Made by a program: the position numbers and the translations under genes. The notes under the pieces were generated by a model. That model ran no database searches. It saw only the letters and a list, made by a program, of their open reading frames with translations, and was not told the DNA's origin. A DNA stretch of 64,000 bases from Granulicatella seriolae (lineage in GTDB: Bacteria > Bacillota > Bacilli > Lactobacillales > Aerococcaceae), in the NCBI RefSeq assembly GCF_024543085.1, contig NZ_JANHNZ010000005.1, positions 24,749 through 88,748 of the forward strand, written 5' to 3'. Below are positions 1 through 10,211 of the stretch, in pieces (position 1 is the first letter of the stretch; each line of letters begins with the position of its first letter).

Positions 1-2579
1 AGATGTGGGTGGGCGGACCAGCAACGAAGCCAGAGATTCAAGTTCAACTCTTTAGGGATGGACAAGCTTTTGGTAACCCAGTAACTTTGCCAAGTGGAAC
101 TACAAGTTATACCTGGACCGATTTAGATCAAAATGACAAAGATGGTAAAGCCTATGTTTATACCGTCGATGAGGTGGCAACACCAAGTAATTACGTGAAA
201 AGAAATGATGGAAATACTATCACAAACATCTATGTACCGGGCGTTGTCAGTTTTACCGTGACGAAGAAATGGGTAGGGGGAGATAGCAAAAACCGTCCAG
301 ATGTTAAATTCCAACTCTTACAAGACGGAAAAGTCTTTGGCGACCCACTAACTTTAGCTGCAGGAAATACTACACTTTCATGGAATAGCTTGCCAGCAAC
401 CTCTATCGATGGCAAGGCCTACACCTATTCTGTACAAGAGTTACCAACTGCCAATTATCAAAGTGAGGCCAAAGATGTAACAGCAACCTCAGCAACCTTT
501 ACCAACAAATATGTGTCACCAAAAACCGACTACACCATCAACAAAGTTTGGGTAGGTGGACCAAGTGACAAACCTGAGATTCAAGTTCAACTCTTCAGAG
601 ATGGGGTAGCTCTTGGTAATCCAGTAAGTCTAGCAAATGGCACCACAACTTATACGTGGACTGATTTGGATGAGACGGACACAGACGGTAAGACTTATGT
701 TTATACTGCTGATGAGGTAGCTGTGCCAGAAAACTACACCAAGGCTGTGCAAGGAGATACTATCACTAACACCTATGTATCTGCGAAAACTGAAGTCACA
801 GTGACAAAAACATGGGTAGGTGGCCCAGCAGACAAACCAGAGATTCAAGTCCAACTCTTTAGAGATGGCGTAGCTTTGGGTGACCTAGTCACATTACCAA
901 ACGGCACCACCAACCATACGTGGACCGATTTAGATGTAACAGATGCTGATGGGAAAGTTTATGTCTACACCGTAGATGAAGTAGCTGTTCCAGAAAACTA
1001 CACCAAAACTTTAGAAAAAAATACCATCACCAACACCTATGTATCACCAAAAACTGAAGTTACAGTTGATAAAACATGGGTAGGTGGCCCAGCAGACAAA
1101 CCAGAAATTCAAGTTCAGCTTCTTAGAGATGGCGTAGCTTTGGGTGATCCAGTCACAATACCAAACGGCACCACCAACCATACGTGGACCGATTTAGATG
1201 TAACAGATGCTAATGGGAAAGTCTATGTCTACACCGTAGATGAAGTAGCTGTTCCAGAAAACTACACCAAGACAGTAGAAGGAACAACTATTACCAACAA
1301 ATATGTGTCGCCGAAAACAGAAGTGACTGTTAAGAAGGTATGGGTGAATGGCCCAGCTGAAAAACCAGAGATCCAAGTCCAACTCTTTAGAAATGGAGTA
1401 GCCTTAGGTGCCCCTGTAAGCCTACCAAATGGTACAACAAATCATACGTGGACCGATTTAGACGTAACGGACGCGGATGGAAAAACCTATGAATATACTG
1501 TTGATGAAGTGGCAACACCAGCCAACTATGTGAAGACGCTAGAAGGCAATACTATCACCAACACCTATACACCAGGCGTTGTTAGCTTCACGGTAACGAA
1601 AGAATGGGTAGGCGGTGATGCAACTAACCGTCCAGAAGCCAAATTCCAACTTCTACAAGATGGAAAAGTTTTTGGAGACCCACTAATTTTAACTGCAGGC
1701 AACACAACTCTATCATGGAATAGCTTGCCAGCAACTTCTATTGAAGGCAAAGTTTATACCTATACCGTTCAAGAGTTACCTCTGCTTAACTACCAAAGTG
1801 AAGCTAAAGACTTAACTGCGACAACAGTGACATTCACCAACAAGTATGAATCCCCAAAAACCGAAGTGACCATGACAAAGGTATGGGTAGATGGACCAGA
1901 AGAAAAACCAGAAATTCAAGTCCAACTCTTCAGAAATGGAGAAGCCTTTGGAGACCCAGTAACACTAGCCAACGGTACTACAAGTCATACATGGAAAGAC
2001 TTAGATGCAACAGATGCTGCAGGTGAGGTATATGACTATACCGTGGATGAAGTAAAAGTGCCGGAAAACTACACCAAGACAGTAGAAGGAACAACCATTA
2101 CTAACAAGTACGTGTCACCGAAAACGTCCGTTAGCATGACAAAAGTGTGGGTAAATGGTCCGGACAATAAACCAGAAATCCAAGTTCAACTCTTCAGAAA
2201 TGGAGAAGCATTAGGAGACCCAGTAACACTTGAAAATGGTACTCTAAGTCACACATGGACAGATTTAGATGTGACAGATGCTGCAGGTAAGGCATATGAC
2301 TATACTGTGGATGAAGTAAAAGTGCCAACTGGATATGTAAAAACTATATCTGGAATGACAATCACCAATACTTGGCAAGAAATTAAGCCGAAACCAGATG
2401 ATAATAATATTCCTAGCAAACCAGTACCCCCAGTTAAACCAGGTGTCAAACCAACACCGACAACTAATAAACCTATTCTTCCGAAAACTGGAACGGAATC
2501 AACGCTTCTATACACATTAGTAGCATTAGCTTTCGTATCACTTGGTGGAATCTCTTTAAAAAAAGCACAAAAGAAATAG
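1..2579 (+). CDS. LPXTG-anchored surface protein with Cna-B repeats (5' end outside window)
   Basis: This is the C-terminal 858 residues of a cell-wall-anchored adhesin-like protein. The reading frame is open at the window edge and the first Met (base 3) lies inside a repeat, so it is not the real start. Nine Cna-B-type domains of about 85-90 residues follow one another in two subtypes in the order A B A A A A B A A. Subtype A has WVGGPxxKPEIQVQLFR and VDEV; subtype B has EWVGGDxxNRP and VQELP. Each domain keeps the Lys before the Trp, the Glu of DEV/QEL and the Asn of ITNxY/FTNKY, the residues that form intramolecular isopeptide bonds in this family. A Pro-rich stretch leads to LPKTG at residues 826-830, a hydrophobic helix and a KKAQKK tail, a sortase A sorting signal. 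The ligand is unknown. A terminator follows directly. Confidence 0.93.
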   Translation, partial: MWVGGPATKPEIQVQLFRDGQAFGNPVTLPSGTTSYTWTDLDQNDKDGKAYVYTVDEVATPSNYVKRNDGNTITNIYVPGVVSFTVTKKWVGGDSKNRPDVKFQLLQDGKVFGDPLTLAAGNTTLSWNSLPATSIDGKAYTYSVQELPTANYQSEAKDVTATSATFTNKYVSPKTDYTINKVWVGGPSDKPEIQVQLFRDGVALGNPVSLANGTTTYTWTDLDETDTDGKTYVYTADEVAVPENYTKAVQGDTITNTYVSAKTEVTVTKTWVGGPADKPEIQVQLFRDGVALGDLVTLPNGTTNHTWTDLDVTDADGKVYVYTVDEVAVPENYTKTLEKNTITNTYVSPKTEVTVDKTWVGGPADKPEIQVQLLRDGVALGDPVTIPNGTTNHTWTDLDVTDANGKVYVYTVDEVAVPENYTKTVEGTTITNKYVSPKTEVTVKKVWVNGPAEKPEIQVQLFRNGVALGAPVSLPNGTTNHTWTDLDVTDADGKTYEYTVDEVATPANYVKTLEGNTITNTYTPGVVSFTVTKEWVGGDATNRPEAKFQLLQDGKVFGDPLILTAGNTTLSWNSLPATSIEGKVYTYTVQELPLLNYQSEAKDLTATTVTFTNKYESPKTEVTMTKVWVDGPEEKPEIQVQLFRNGEAFGDPVTLANGTTSHTWKDLDATDAAGEVYDYTVDEVKVPENYTKTVEGTTITNKYVSPKTSVSMTKVWVNGPDNKPEIQVQLFRNGEALGDPVTLENGTLSHTWTDLDVTDAAGKAYDYTVDEVKVPTGYVKTISGMTITNTWQEIKPKPDDNNIPSKPVPPVKPGVKPTPTTNKPILPKTGTESTLLYTLVALAFVSLGGISLKKAQKK

Positions 2580-2605
2580 ACAAATGAACTAAACTAAATC
2601 AAACA

Positions 2606-2650
2606 GAGTCACCTTTAACTGAGTAAGAGCAGTTAGAGGTGGCTCTTTTG
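2606..2650 (+). terminator. Intrinsic terminator of the Cna-B surface protein gene
   Basis: A 15-bp stem starting GAGTCACCT (2606-2620) pairs with AGTTAGAGGTGGCTC (2631-2645) with two G-T pairs, followed by TTTT. It lies 27 bases after the stop codon. Confidence 0.9.
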
Positions 2651-2717
2651 GTCGAAATTTGAAAAACAATTTTCATTTCTATTATTCAAGATCCAGTTGT
2701 TCGTACCATAAGCTACC

Positions 2718-2746
2718 TTGTCTAGCCAACCTCATCATGATATACT
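2718..2746 (+). promoter_or_regulatory. Promoter of the queT riboswitch transcript
   Basis: TTGTCT and TATACT are separated by 17 bases. The -10 is preceded by a TG three bases away. It places transcription start about 13 bases before the riboswitch stem. Confidence 0.75.
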
Positions 2747-2765
2747 AATGCAGTTGCAAAGCAAC

Positions 2766-2808
2766 GCGTGGTTCGTCTACCATCCCACGCAGTCAAAAAA
2801 CTAGGAGG
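2766..2808 (+). promoter_or_regulatory. preQ1-I riboswitch (translational type)
   Basis: A perfect 6-bp stem GCGTGG (2766-2771) / CCACGC (2785-2790) closes a 13-base loop, followed by the A-rich tail AGTCAAAAAACTAGGAGG, which matches the AAAAAACUA tail of class I preQ1 aptamers. The tail runs directly into the Shine-Dalgarno AGGAGG of queT, so ligand-stabilised pseudoknot formation would hide the ribosome site. The downstream gene encodes a queuosine-precursor transporter, which supports the assignment. Confidence 0.85.
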
Positions 2809-2813
2809 AAATT

Positions 2814-3320
2814 ATGAAAGCAAATCAAACAAAGGTACTAATCGTTAATGCGATTATTGCCGCACTTTATGTTGTCATCACGACAGTTTTTGCATTTATG
2901 TCATTCGGGAGCATCCAATTCCGTATTGCTGAAATGTTAAATCACTTAATTGTTTTTGACAAAAAATATTTTTATGGTATCGTGGGTGGGGTTATCTTAG
3001 CCAATACCATCTTCATGTCGACATCAGGACTTGGTTGGTACGACTTAGTTTTTGGGTTAGGACATACCGTTTCTTCTCTATTAATCGGATTCGTAGTCTT
3101 CCGCTATCTAAAAACAGATACTCAAAAGATGATTGCCTTAGCCATTATTTTTTCAGTTATGATTTTCTTAGTTGCCATCGAACTCTTAATCGTACTTGAA
3201 CTACCATTTTGGCTCAGCTACGCCCAAACCTTCACCGGCGAAATTGTAGTCATGCTAGTAGGGATTCCCGTTATGCAGCAACTGAACAAAGTGATTAACT
3301 TCAAGAAACAAATGAATTAA
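2814..3320 (+). CDS. queT: QueT family queuosine-precursor ECF transporter S component
   Basis: A 168-aa integral membrane protein with about five hydrophobic helices. It matches the QueT family (substrate-binding S subunit of an energy-coupling factor transporter), which brings in preQ0/preQ1-type precursors for tRNA queuosine. The N-terminal MKANQTKVLIVNAIIAALYV and the FRIAEMLNHL segment are characteristic of the family. It works with shared EcfA/EcfA'/EcfT proteins that are not encoded in this window. The ATG has a strong AGGAGG that is part of the preQ1 riboswitch just upstream, so it is probably repressed when preQ1 is plentiful. It is monocistronic: a palindromic repeat and then a terminator follow. 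Confidence 0.9.
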   Translation: MKANQTKVLIVNAIIAALYVVITTVFAFMSFGSIQFRIAEMLNHLIVFDKKYFYGIVGGVILANTIFMSTSGLGWYDLVFGLGHTVSSLLIGFVVFRYLKTDTQKMIALAIIFSVMIFLVAIELLIVLELPFWLSYAQTFTGEIVVMLVGIPVMQQLNKVINFKKQMN

Positions 3321-3362
3321 ATACTGTAAAATGAAGTTAGGATATAAAAATTGCGTAATATA

Positions 3363-3618
3363 GGGGCTGGGCAAAAAGTCCAAATGGTAACCAAATAAAA
3401 GAGTTCCCCAGAAATTTATCCTTATAGAACGGTGTAAAGCATAGCTGACGCACAGTGGATGTTTCGGCTTCAGCCGATTTACAGCCACGTAGACAGCTAA
3501 GCCGGTGAGACCAAGGCTTTCGGCGGTGCCACCGTTCCTATTTCGGATAAATTTCTGGGGAACTTTTTTATGATTTAGAAAATTTTTTATTTTATTACAG
3601 ACTTTTTGCCCAGCTCCC
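3363..3618. repeat. Composite palindromic element, copy 1 (forward core)
   Basis: This is the reference copy of a family found about twelve times in the window. It has outer inverted ends GGGGCTGGGCAAAAAGTC and GACTTTTTGCCCAGCTCCC. Inner arms are GAGTTCCCCAGAAATTTATCC at the left with its complement at the right. A core with smaller hairpins contains AACGGTG/CACCGTT, TAGCTG/CAGCTA and TCGGCTTCAGCCGA. The minus strand has an open frame through it that looks like a by-product of the repeat. Confidence 0.9.
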
Positions 3619-3683
3619 ATTCGGAATATAAAAAGTACTTTAGCAATTCAGAAGGTATAGCTTTACGAATCATAATGAACTCA

Positions 3684-3721
3684 ATATACTGCGGAATCCA
3701 AGTGGTTTCGCAGTATTTTTA
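3684..3721 (+). terminator. Hairpin terminator before metG
   Basis: ATACTGCG (3686-3693) pairs with CGCAGTAT (3709-3716), extended by GAA/TTC, followed by a T run. It separates the queT/repeat region from the metG promoter. Confidence 0.7.
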
Positions 3722-3805
3722 TCATCTTTTCCAATCAAAAGCCCCACCAATGTGATATACTATTACAGAAGCAAAACTTAGGCTAGAACCTTATCTAGCT
3801 CATAA

Positions 3806-5878
<2,073 letters not shown>

Positions 5879-5932
5879 TGATTGTGGCCTAAAATTAGTA
5901 GCCTAAAACTAGTAGTTTAGTATAGAAGAATT

Positions 5933-5974
5933 AAAAAAGAAGTAGCTCAGCTCAAGACTGGTCTGCTTCTTTTG
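5933..5974 (+). terminator. Terminator after metG
   Basis: AAAAGAAGTAG pairs with CTGCTTCTTTT across a 17-base loop, giving an A-stem-T structure 55 bases after the metG stop. Confidence 0.75.
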
Positions 5975-6043
5975 ACCATTTGTCGTATGGTGGCTAATTT
6001 TAAAAAGTAAGAGACACAGTTAACCAAGAAAGGTCTTTTTAGC

Positions 6044-6820
6044 ATGAAAATATTTGATACCCATACCCATTTAAACGTGGAGCAATTCTCTCAGGATTTA
6101 GATCAAGTCATTCAGCGGGCTCACCAGTTGGAAGTTAGTGACTTTGCCGTAGTGGGCTTTGACCAAAAAACGATTGAAAAAGCTCTGCAACTGAGCCAAG
6201 ATTACCCGGAAATTTATGCCATCATCGGTTGGCACCCCACGGAAGCTGCTAACTATACTAAGGCAATTGAAGACCAGCTCATCAAGGATTTAACGCTGCC
6301 AAAAGTCGTAGCCATGGGGGAAATGGGGTTGGACTACTATTGGGATACCGCGACTCCGCAAGAACAAGAACGTGTTTTTCGCCGGCAAATTGCTATTGCT
6401 AGAGAGATGAAGTTGCCGATTTCCATACACAACCGTGATGCGACAGAGGATGTGTACCGGATTTTAAAGGATGAAAAAATATACGATATTGGCGGTATTA
6501 TGCACAGTTATGGCGGTGACGTGGAATATATGAAGCGTTTCTTAGACTTGGGCATGCATATTTCTTTTAGTGGTGTGACGACTTTTAAAAAGTCTGAGCA
6601 AGTTCGCCAAGCTGCTAAAGAAGTTCCTAAAGACCGTTACTTAGTAGAAACGGACGCACCATATCTAGCGCCAGTTCCTTATCGTGGCAAACGCAACGAA
6701 CCAGGATACACCCGTTATGTAGTTGAAACCATTGCTCAAGTTCGTCAAACAAGTCCAGAGCTGGTGGCACAAGAAACTTGGGACAATGCCGCTAGATTAT
6801 TCAGATTGGAGACATCATGA
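6044..6820 (+). CDS. tatD: TatD family metal-dependent DNase
   Basis: A 258-aa amidohydrolase-fold nuclease of the TatD/YcfH/YabD family, involved in DNA processing or repair. Visible metal-binding motifs are HTHLN at residues 6-10, the Glu of MGEMGLDYYW near residue 93, a central SIHNRDA His, the His of GGIMHSYGG and the Asp of VETDAPYLAP. The ATG at 6044 has AGAAAGG upstream. Its stop overlaps the rnmV start by four bases (ATGA), so the two are translationally coupled in a tatD-rnmV-rsmA operon, as in many Firmicutes. Confidence 0.95.
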   Translation: MKIFDTHTHLNVEQFSQDLDQVIQRAHQLEVSDFAVVGFDQKTIEKALQLSQDYPEIYAIIGWHPTEAANYTKAIEDQLIKDLTLPKVVAMGEMGLDYYWDTATPQEQERVFRRQIAIAREMKLPISIHNRDATEDVYRILKDEKIYDIGGIMHSYGGDVEYMKRFLDLGMHISFSGVTTFKKSEQVRQAAKEVPKDRYLVETDAPYLAPVPYRGKRNEPGYTRYVVETIAQVRQTSPELVAQETWDNAARLFRLETS

Positions 6821-7404
6821 AGGCACTAAAGGAAGTTATTGTGGTAGAAGGCAGGGATGATACCCGCCGTTTGCGAGAGGTTTTTGGAGAGGTGGATACC
6901 ATTGAAACCAATGGCTCCGAGATTAATCAAGAGACCCTTGCGCTAATTGCTAAAGCCCATGCCTTACGTGGAGTCATTGTCTTGACCGACCCAGATTTTC
7001 CGGGTGAAAAGATTCGTACCACTATCCAACAGGCAGTCCCCGGTGTCAAGCATGCCTTTATCACCAAGAAGAATGCAGTTGGCAAGCGCAAAGGGTCAAG
7101 TCTAGGCGTAGAACACGCTAGTCCAGAAACCCTAAGGCAAGCTCTGGAAATGGCGCACCAAAGCCTAGAAGAGCCATCTATTGAGAGCTCACAAATAAGT
7201 CGAAGTTTACTGATGGACTTAGGCTTAACTGGTGGGGCGGGCTCTGCTACATTACGGCAAGAAGTAACCGAATATTTAGCGATTGGTTATACTAATGGCA
7301 AGCAGTTGCTCAATCGACTACATTTATTTGCCATTTCCGAAGAAGAGCTGCGAGCGGCAGTTGACCGAGTTAAACAGATATCACCAAGAAGAGGAGAAGG
7401 CTAA
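6817..7404 (+). CDS. rnmV: Ribonuclease M5 (5S rRNA maturation)
   Basis: A 195-aa TOPRIM-domain RNase that trims both ends of precursor 5S rRNA, in Bacillus with help from ribosomal protein L18. TOPRIM features are the Glu of VVEGRDDTRRL near residues 9-19 and the acidic DPDFPGEKIR near residues 59-68. The length is normal for the family. It overlaps tatD by four bases and is followed immediately by rsmA with no gap, the canonical order rnmV-rsmA. Confidence 0.95.
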   Translation: MKALKEVIVVEGRDDTRRLREVFGEVDTIETNGSEINQETLALIAKAHALRGVIVLTDPDFPGEKIRTTIQQAVPGVKHAFITKKNAVGKRKGSSLGVEHASPETLRQALEMAHQSLEEPSIESSQISRSLLMDLGLTGGAGSATLRQEVTEYLAIGYTNGKQLLNRLHLFAISEEELRAAVDRVKQISPRRGEG

Positions 7405-8295
7405 ATGGCTTTTGAAGAAAAAGATATTGCTACGCCAAGTCGAACTAAAGAAATTATGGCACGACATGGGTTGGAAGTGAAAAAAAGTTTGGGGCAGAAC
7501 TTTTTGGTCGACAGCAACATATTAACCCGTATGTTAGATGAAGCTGGCGTTTCTAAGGAAACCAATGTGATTGAGATTGGCCCTGGTATTGGGGCTTTGA
7601 CGGAACGTTTGGCGCGAGCAGCAAAAAAAGTCGTGGCCTTTGAGATTGACCAACGACTATTGCCTGTTTTGGATGAAACTTTGGCTCCTTATGACAATGT
7701 CAACGTGATTCATGCGGACATTTTAGAGGTCAATCTGGCAGAAACCTTGTCGCAAGAGTTTGATTTGAGTGAGCCTTTATTAGTGGTGGCGAATTTGCCA
7801 TACTATATCACAACACCTATTATCATGAATTTGCTGGAGTCGGGCCTTCCTATCGATGGGTTTGCCATGATGATGCAAAAAGAAGTGGCTCAACGTATGA
7901 CCGCCCAACCGGGGACCAAGGCGTACGGCTCTCTAACCGTGGCCATCCAGTACTGGTGTCAGGCTCGTATTGGCTTTATTGTGCCTAGAACAGTCTTTAA
8001 TCCGCCACCAAATATCGACTCGGCTATCCTAATTTTGACCAAACGTGAGAAGCCAGTTGTAGCAGTGGACGATCAAGATTTTTTCTTTGCACTGGTACGT
8101 CACAGCTTCACTCAAAGAAGAAAAACTTTATGGAATAACCTCAGTAAAGCCTATGTCAATGAGTCAGTCACCAAAGCAGATCTAGAAAAACTCCTAGCTC
8201 AAGTACAAATCGATCCATCACGAAGAGCGGAAACATTGACTATAGAAGAGTTTGCTAACTTGGCAAATGCTTTTTATGGTGCTGGGATACGGTAG
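7405..8295 (+). CDS. rsmA: 16S rRNA dimethyladenosine transferase (KsgA)
   Basis: SAM-dependent enzyme that dimethylates the two adjacent adenines in the 3' hairpin of 16S rRNA during small-subunit assembly. In its 296 aa are SLGQNFLVD near residue 29, the SAM-binding [13 protein letters not shown] and the catalytic [10 protein letters not shown] motif (N6-adenine methylase type). The C-terminal helical domain is complete. The ATG follows the rnmV stop directly, with AGAGGAGAAGG upstream inside rnmV. The operon ends here; a palindromic element begins 13 bases after the stop. Confidence 0.97.
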   Translation: MAFEEKDIATPSRTKEIMARHGLEVKKSLGQNFLVDSNILTRMLDEAGVSKETNVIEIGPGIGALTERLARAAKKVVAFEIDQRLLPVLDETLAPYDNVNVIHADILEVNLAETLSQEFDLSEPLLVVANLPYYITTPIIMNLLESGLPIDGFAMMMQKEVAQRMTAQPGTKAYGSLTVAIQYWCQARIGFIVPRTVFNPPPNIDSAILILTKREKPVVAVDDQDFFFALVRHSFTQRRKTLWNNLSKAYVNESVTKADLEKLLAQVQIDPSRRAETLTIEEFANLANAFYGAGIR

Positions 8296-8308
8296 ATGGT
8301 TTGGTGAC

Positions 8309-8560
8309 GGAGCTGGGCAAAAAGTCCTTAAAGAATAAAGTCTATTTCTAAATCACAAAAGAGTTCCCGAGCAAAGAAGCAGAAATCAGAACGGTGGCAC
8401 CGCCGTGAGCCTTGGTCTCACGACTTAGCTGTCTACGTGACTGTAAATCGGCTAAAGCCGAAACAGTCACTGTGCGTCAGCTATGCTCATTCACCGTTAT
8501 TTCTGCTTCTTTGCTCGGGAACTCTTTTGTAGTGCTATCTACGGACTTTTTGCCCAGCTT
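8309..8560. repeat. Composite palindromic element, copy 2 (inverted core)
   Basis: Outer ends GGAGCTGGGCAAAAAGTCC and its complement near 8543-8560 match the family. The inner arms carry a different sequence (GAGCAAAGAAGCAGAAAT and its complement), and the central core runs in the opposite orientation to copy 1: GGTGGCACCGCCGTGAGCC comes first and GCGTCAGCTATGC comes later. Confidence 0.88.
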
Positions 8561-8709
8561 CATTGGTTTTGAAGGGAAATTTTCTAACTAAGTGGTAGTC
8601 TATAGACGATACCAAAATTTTTACATAAAATAGCCAACTAAGTCAACCATTCAAGAATTTGGTCATTGGCAGCGTAGCCACTGCCAGCTTCACAATGCAA
8701 ATCAGTTGA

Positions 8710-9004
8710 ATGCTCTTTTTTATTAAAGATAATCAATTTTTTATTGGTTGCAGGAATGAGTCTACATTTGCGGAATTGGAGCGAACTATTGAAGGTATTT
8801 CGAGAAAAGTATTAGCAGAAAATTTGAAATCCTTAGTCAAAATGGGGATACTAAACAAAAAAAGGCATCCCATCGACTGGGTATCCGGTTGAGTATTCAC
8901 TCTCTAACTTAGGTCTGTCTCTGCTTTCGGTCTTTTATGACTTGAAAAAATGGATAATAGAGAATGAAGAAGTGTTAATAAAAAATCTAGAAGCTAAGCA
9001 GTGA
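8710..9004 (+). pseudogene. HxlR-type regulator remnant (truncated and frameshifted)
   Basis: The first frame (8710 to about 8870) reads FAELERTIEGISRKVLAENL, the recognition-helix region of HxlR/MarR-like winged-helix regulators. After KKRHP the match moves to another frame, TGYPVEYSLSNLGLSLL, which matches the family's wing and final helix and ends at TGA 9002-9004. The N-terminal third with the family Cys/Gly-Gly-Lys region is not recognisable. At least one frameshift and a lost 5' end make this a dead gene. The assignment rests on motif recognition only. Confidence 0.7.
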
Positions 9005-9081
9005 CTTAATTGGTATAATGTGAGCACAAGTAAGAGATTATAAAAATGAATCATCAAAATATCCTTTTGAGAGGTGGTCAC

Positions 9082-9621
9082 ATGAAATACATCTTATTAT
9101 TGCGCGGTGTAAATGTAGGTGGAAAAAACAAGGTTTCTATGACGGAATTAAAAGAACTAATGGCGAAGGCGGGCTTTTTGGACCTGTCATCCTATATAAA
9201 TAGTGGAAACATCTTCTTTACCAGCCAGGATACTTATGAGCTTTGTTGCGAAAAAATCGTGGACATATTGGAAGAAAATTATGATTTTCCAATTTTATTT
9301 GCATTAATTAGCAAAGAAGACTATTTGCAAGACAGAGAAAAGCTACCAGATTGGTGGCAAGAAGATTTAGCGCGAAAGGATGTTTTATTTTTCTCACAGC
9401 AACTTGAAAAAGTAAACGTTTTAGATTTCTTAGCGAAGATGGATTTTTATAATGAGATCGTTCATGTTGGGGACATTGCCATTTATTGGGGGAAATATGA
9501 TGAAACAGAATTCCTCAAGACAAGCTATCACAAAAAGTTGCTCAAACAAGATTTTTATAAACAAATCACCATACGAAATGGCAATACTTTTGAAAAGATT
9601 GCCGAGCTTTTGGTAGATTAG
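9082..9621 (+). CDS. DUF1697 family protein
   Basis: A 179-aa protein of unknown function. It starts MKYILLLRGVNVGGKNKVSM and continues LKELMAKAGF and SYINSGNIFF, the conserved N-terminal block of DUF1697. I chose ATG 9082 over the in-frame ATG at 9046 because GAGAGGTGG lies eight bases upstream and the family begins at this point. It stands alone, with a broken regulator upstream and nested palindromic repeats downstream, convergent with the sugar ABC ATPase. Confidence 0.85.
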   Translation: MKYILLLRGVNVGGKNKVSMTELKELMAKAGFLDLSSYINSGNIFFTSQDTYELCCEKIVDILEENYDFPILFALISKEDYLQDREKLPDWWQEDLARKDVLFFSQQLEKVNVLDFLAKMDFYNEIVHVGDIAIYWGKYDETEFLKTSYHKKLLKQDFYKQITIRNGNTFEKIAELLVD

Positions 9622-9665
9622 AAGAGTAGATAGGCTATGAAGTAGTGTTGAAAAAATGTTTGGTT

Positions 9666-10145
9666 GAGAGAAGTTGTCCGTATTACAATAAAACAAAAGA
9701 CTTCTCGAGACAAATATCAGAAATAACGGTTAAGCATAGCTGACACACAGAGACTGTTGGGGCTGGGCAAAAAGTCCAAATGGTAACCAAATAAAAGAGG
9801 TTCCCAGAAATCTATCCGTACAGAACGGTGTATAGCATAGCTGACGCACAGTGGATGTTTCGGCTTCAGCCGATTACATCCACGTAGACAGCTAAGCCGA
9901 AAGACCAAGGCTTTCGGCGGTGCCACCGTTCTCATTTCGGATAGATTTCTGGGGACCTCTTTTATGCTTTAGAATGCTTTTATTTATTACGGACTTTTTG
10001 CCCAGCCCTTACAGCCATGTAGACAGCTAAGCCAGTGAGACCAAGGCTCACCTTGTTTATAAGAAAGCCACCGTTCTCATTTCTAATAAGATTTTCGCAA
10101 AACTCGTTTGTGATTTAGAAGCAAACTCCTTTTCCAAAAATGGCA
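9666..10145. repeat. Older palindromic element interrupted by another copy
   Basis: The left half (about 9666-9758, ending AACGGTTAAGCATAGCTGAC then ACACAGAGACTGTT) and the right half (about 10009-10145, beginning TTACAGCCATGTAGACAGC and including GCCACCGTTCTCATTTC) belong to one family member. Its central TCGGCTTCAGCCGA hairpin is missing, and copy 3 occupies that position. Confidence 0.8.
9759..10008. repeat. Composite palindromic element, copy 3 (nested)
   Basis: Intact copy with ends GGGGCTGGGCAAAAAGTCC and GGACTTTTTGCCCAGCCC and a forward core, inserted into the apex of an older copy. A minus-strand open frame across it (9717-9935) is a repeat by-product. Confidence 0.88.
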
Positions 10146-10182
10146 GAAAAAAACCTCCACATTCGCAGTAGAATATGGAGGT
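10145..10182 (-). terminator. Terminator of the sugar ABC ATPase gene
   Basis: Read on the minus strand, CCTCCATATTC pairs with GAATGTGGAGG (one G-T pair), followed by seven T. It lies about 30 bases past the stop codon of the minus-strand gene. Confidence 0.88.
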
Positions 10183-10211
10183 AGAGGACGCTTGATAACT
10201 ATTGGTAAGTC

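Noticed and set aside
3255..3620. 121-aa minus-strand open frame with RLKPKHPLCVSYALHRS
   Set aside because: The same peptide appears in the frame at 9717-9935 because both are translations of the palindromic element. There is no ribosome site, and the frame is broken in the other copies.
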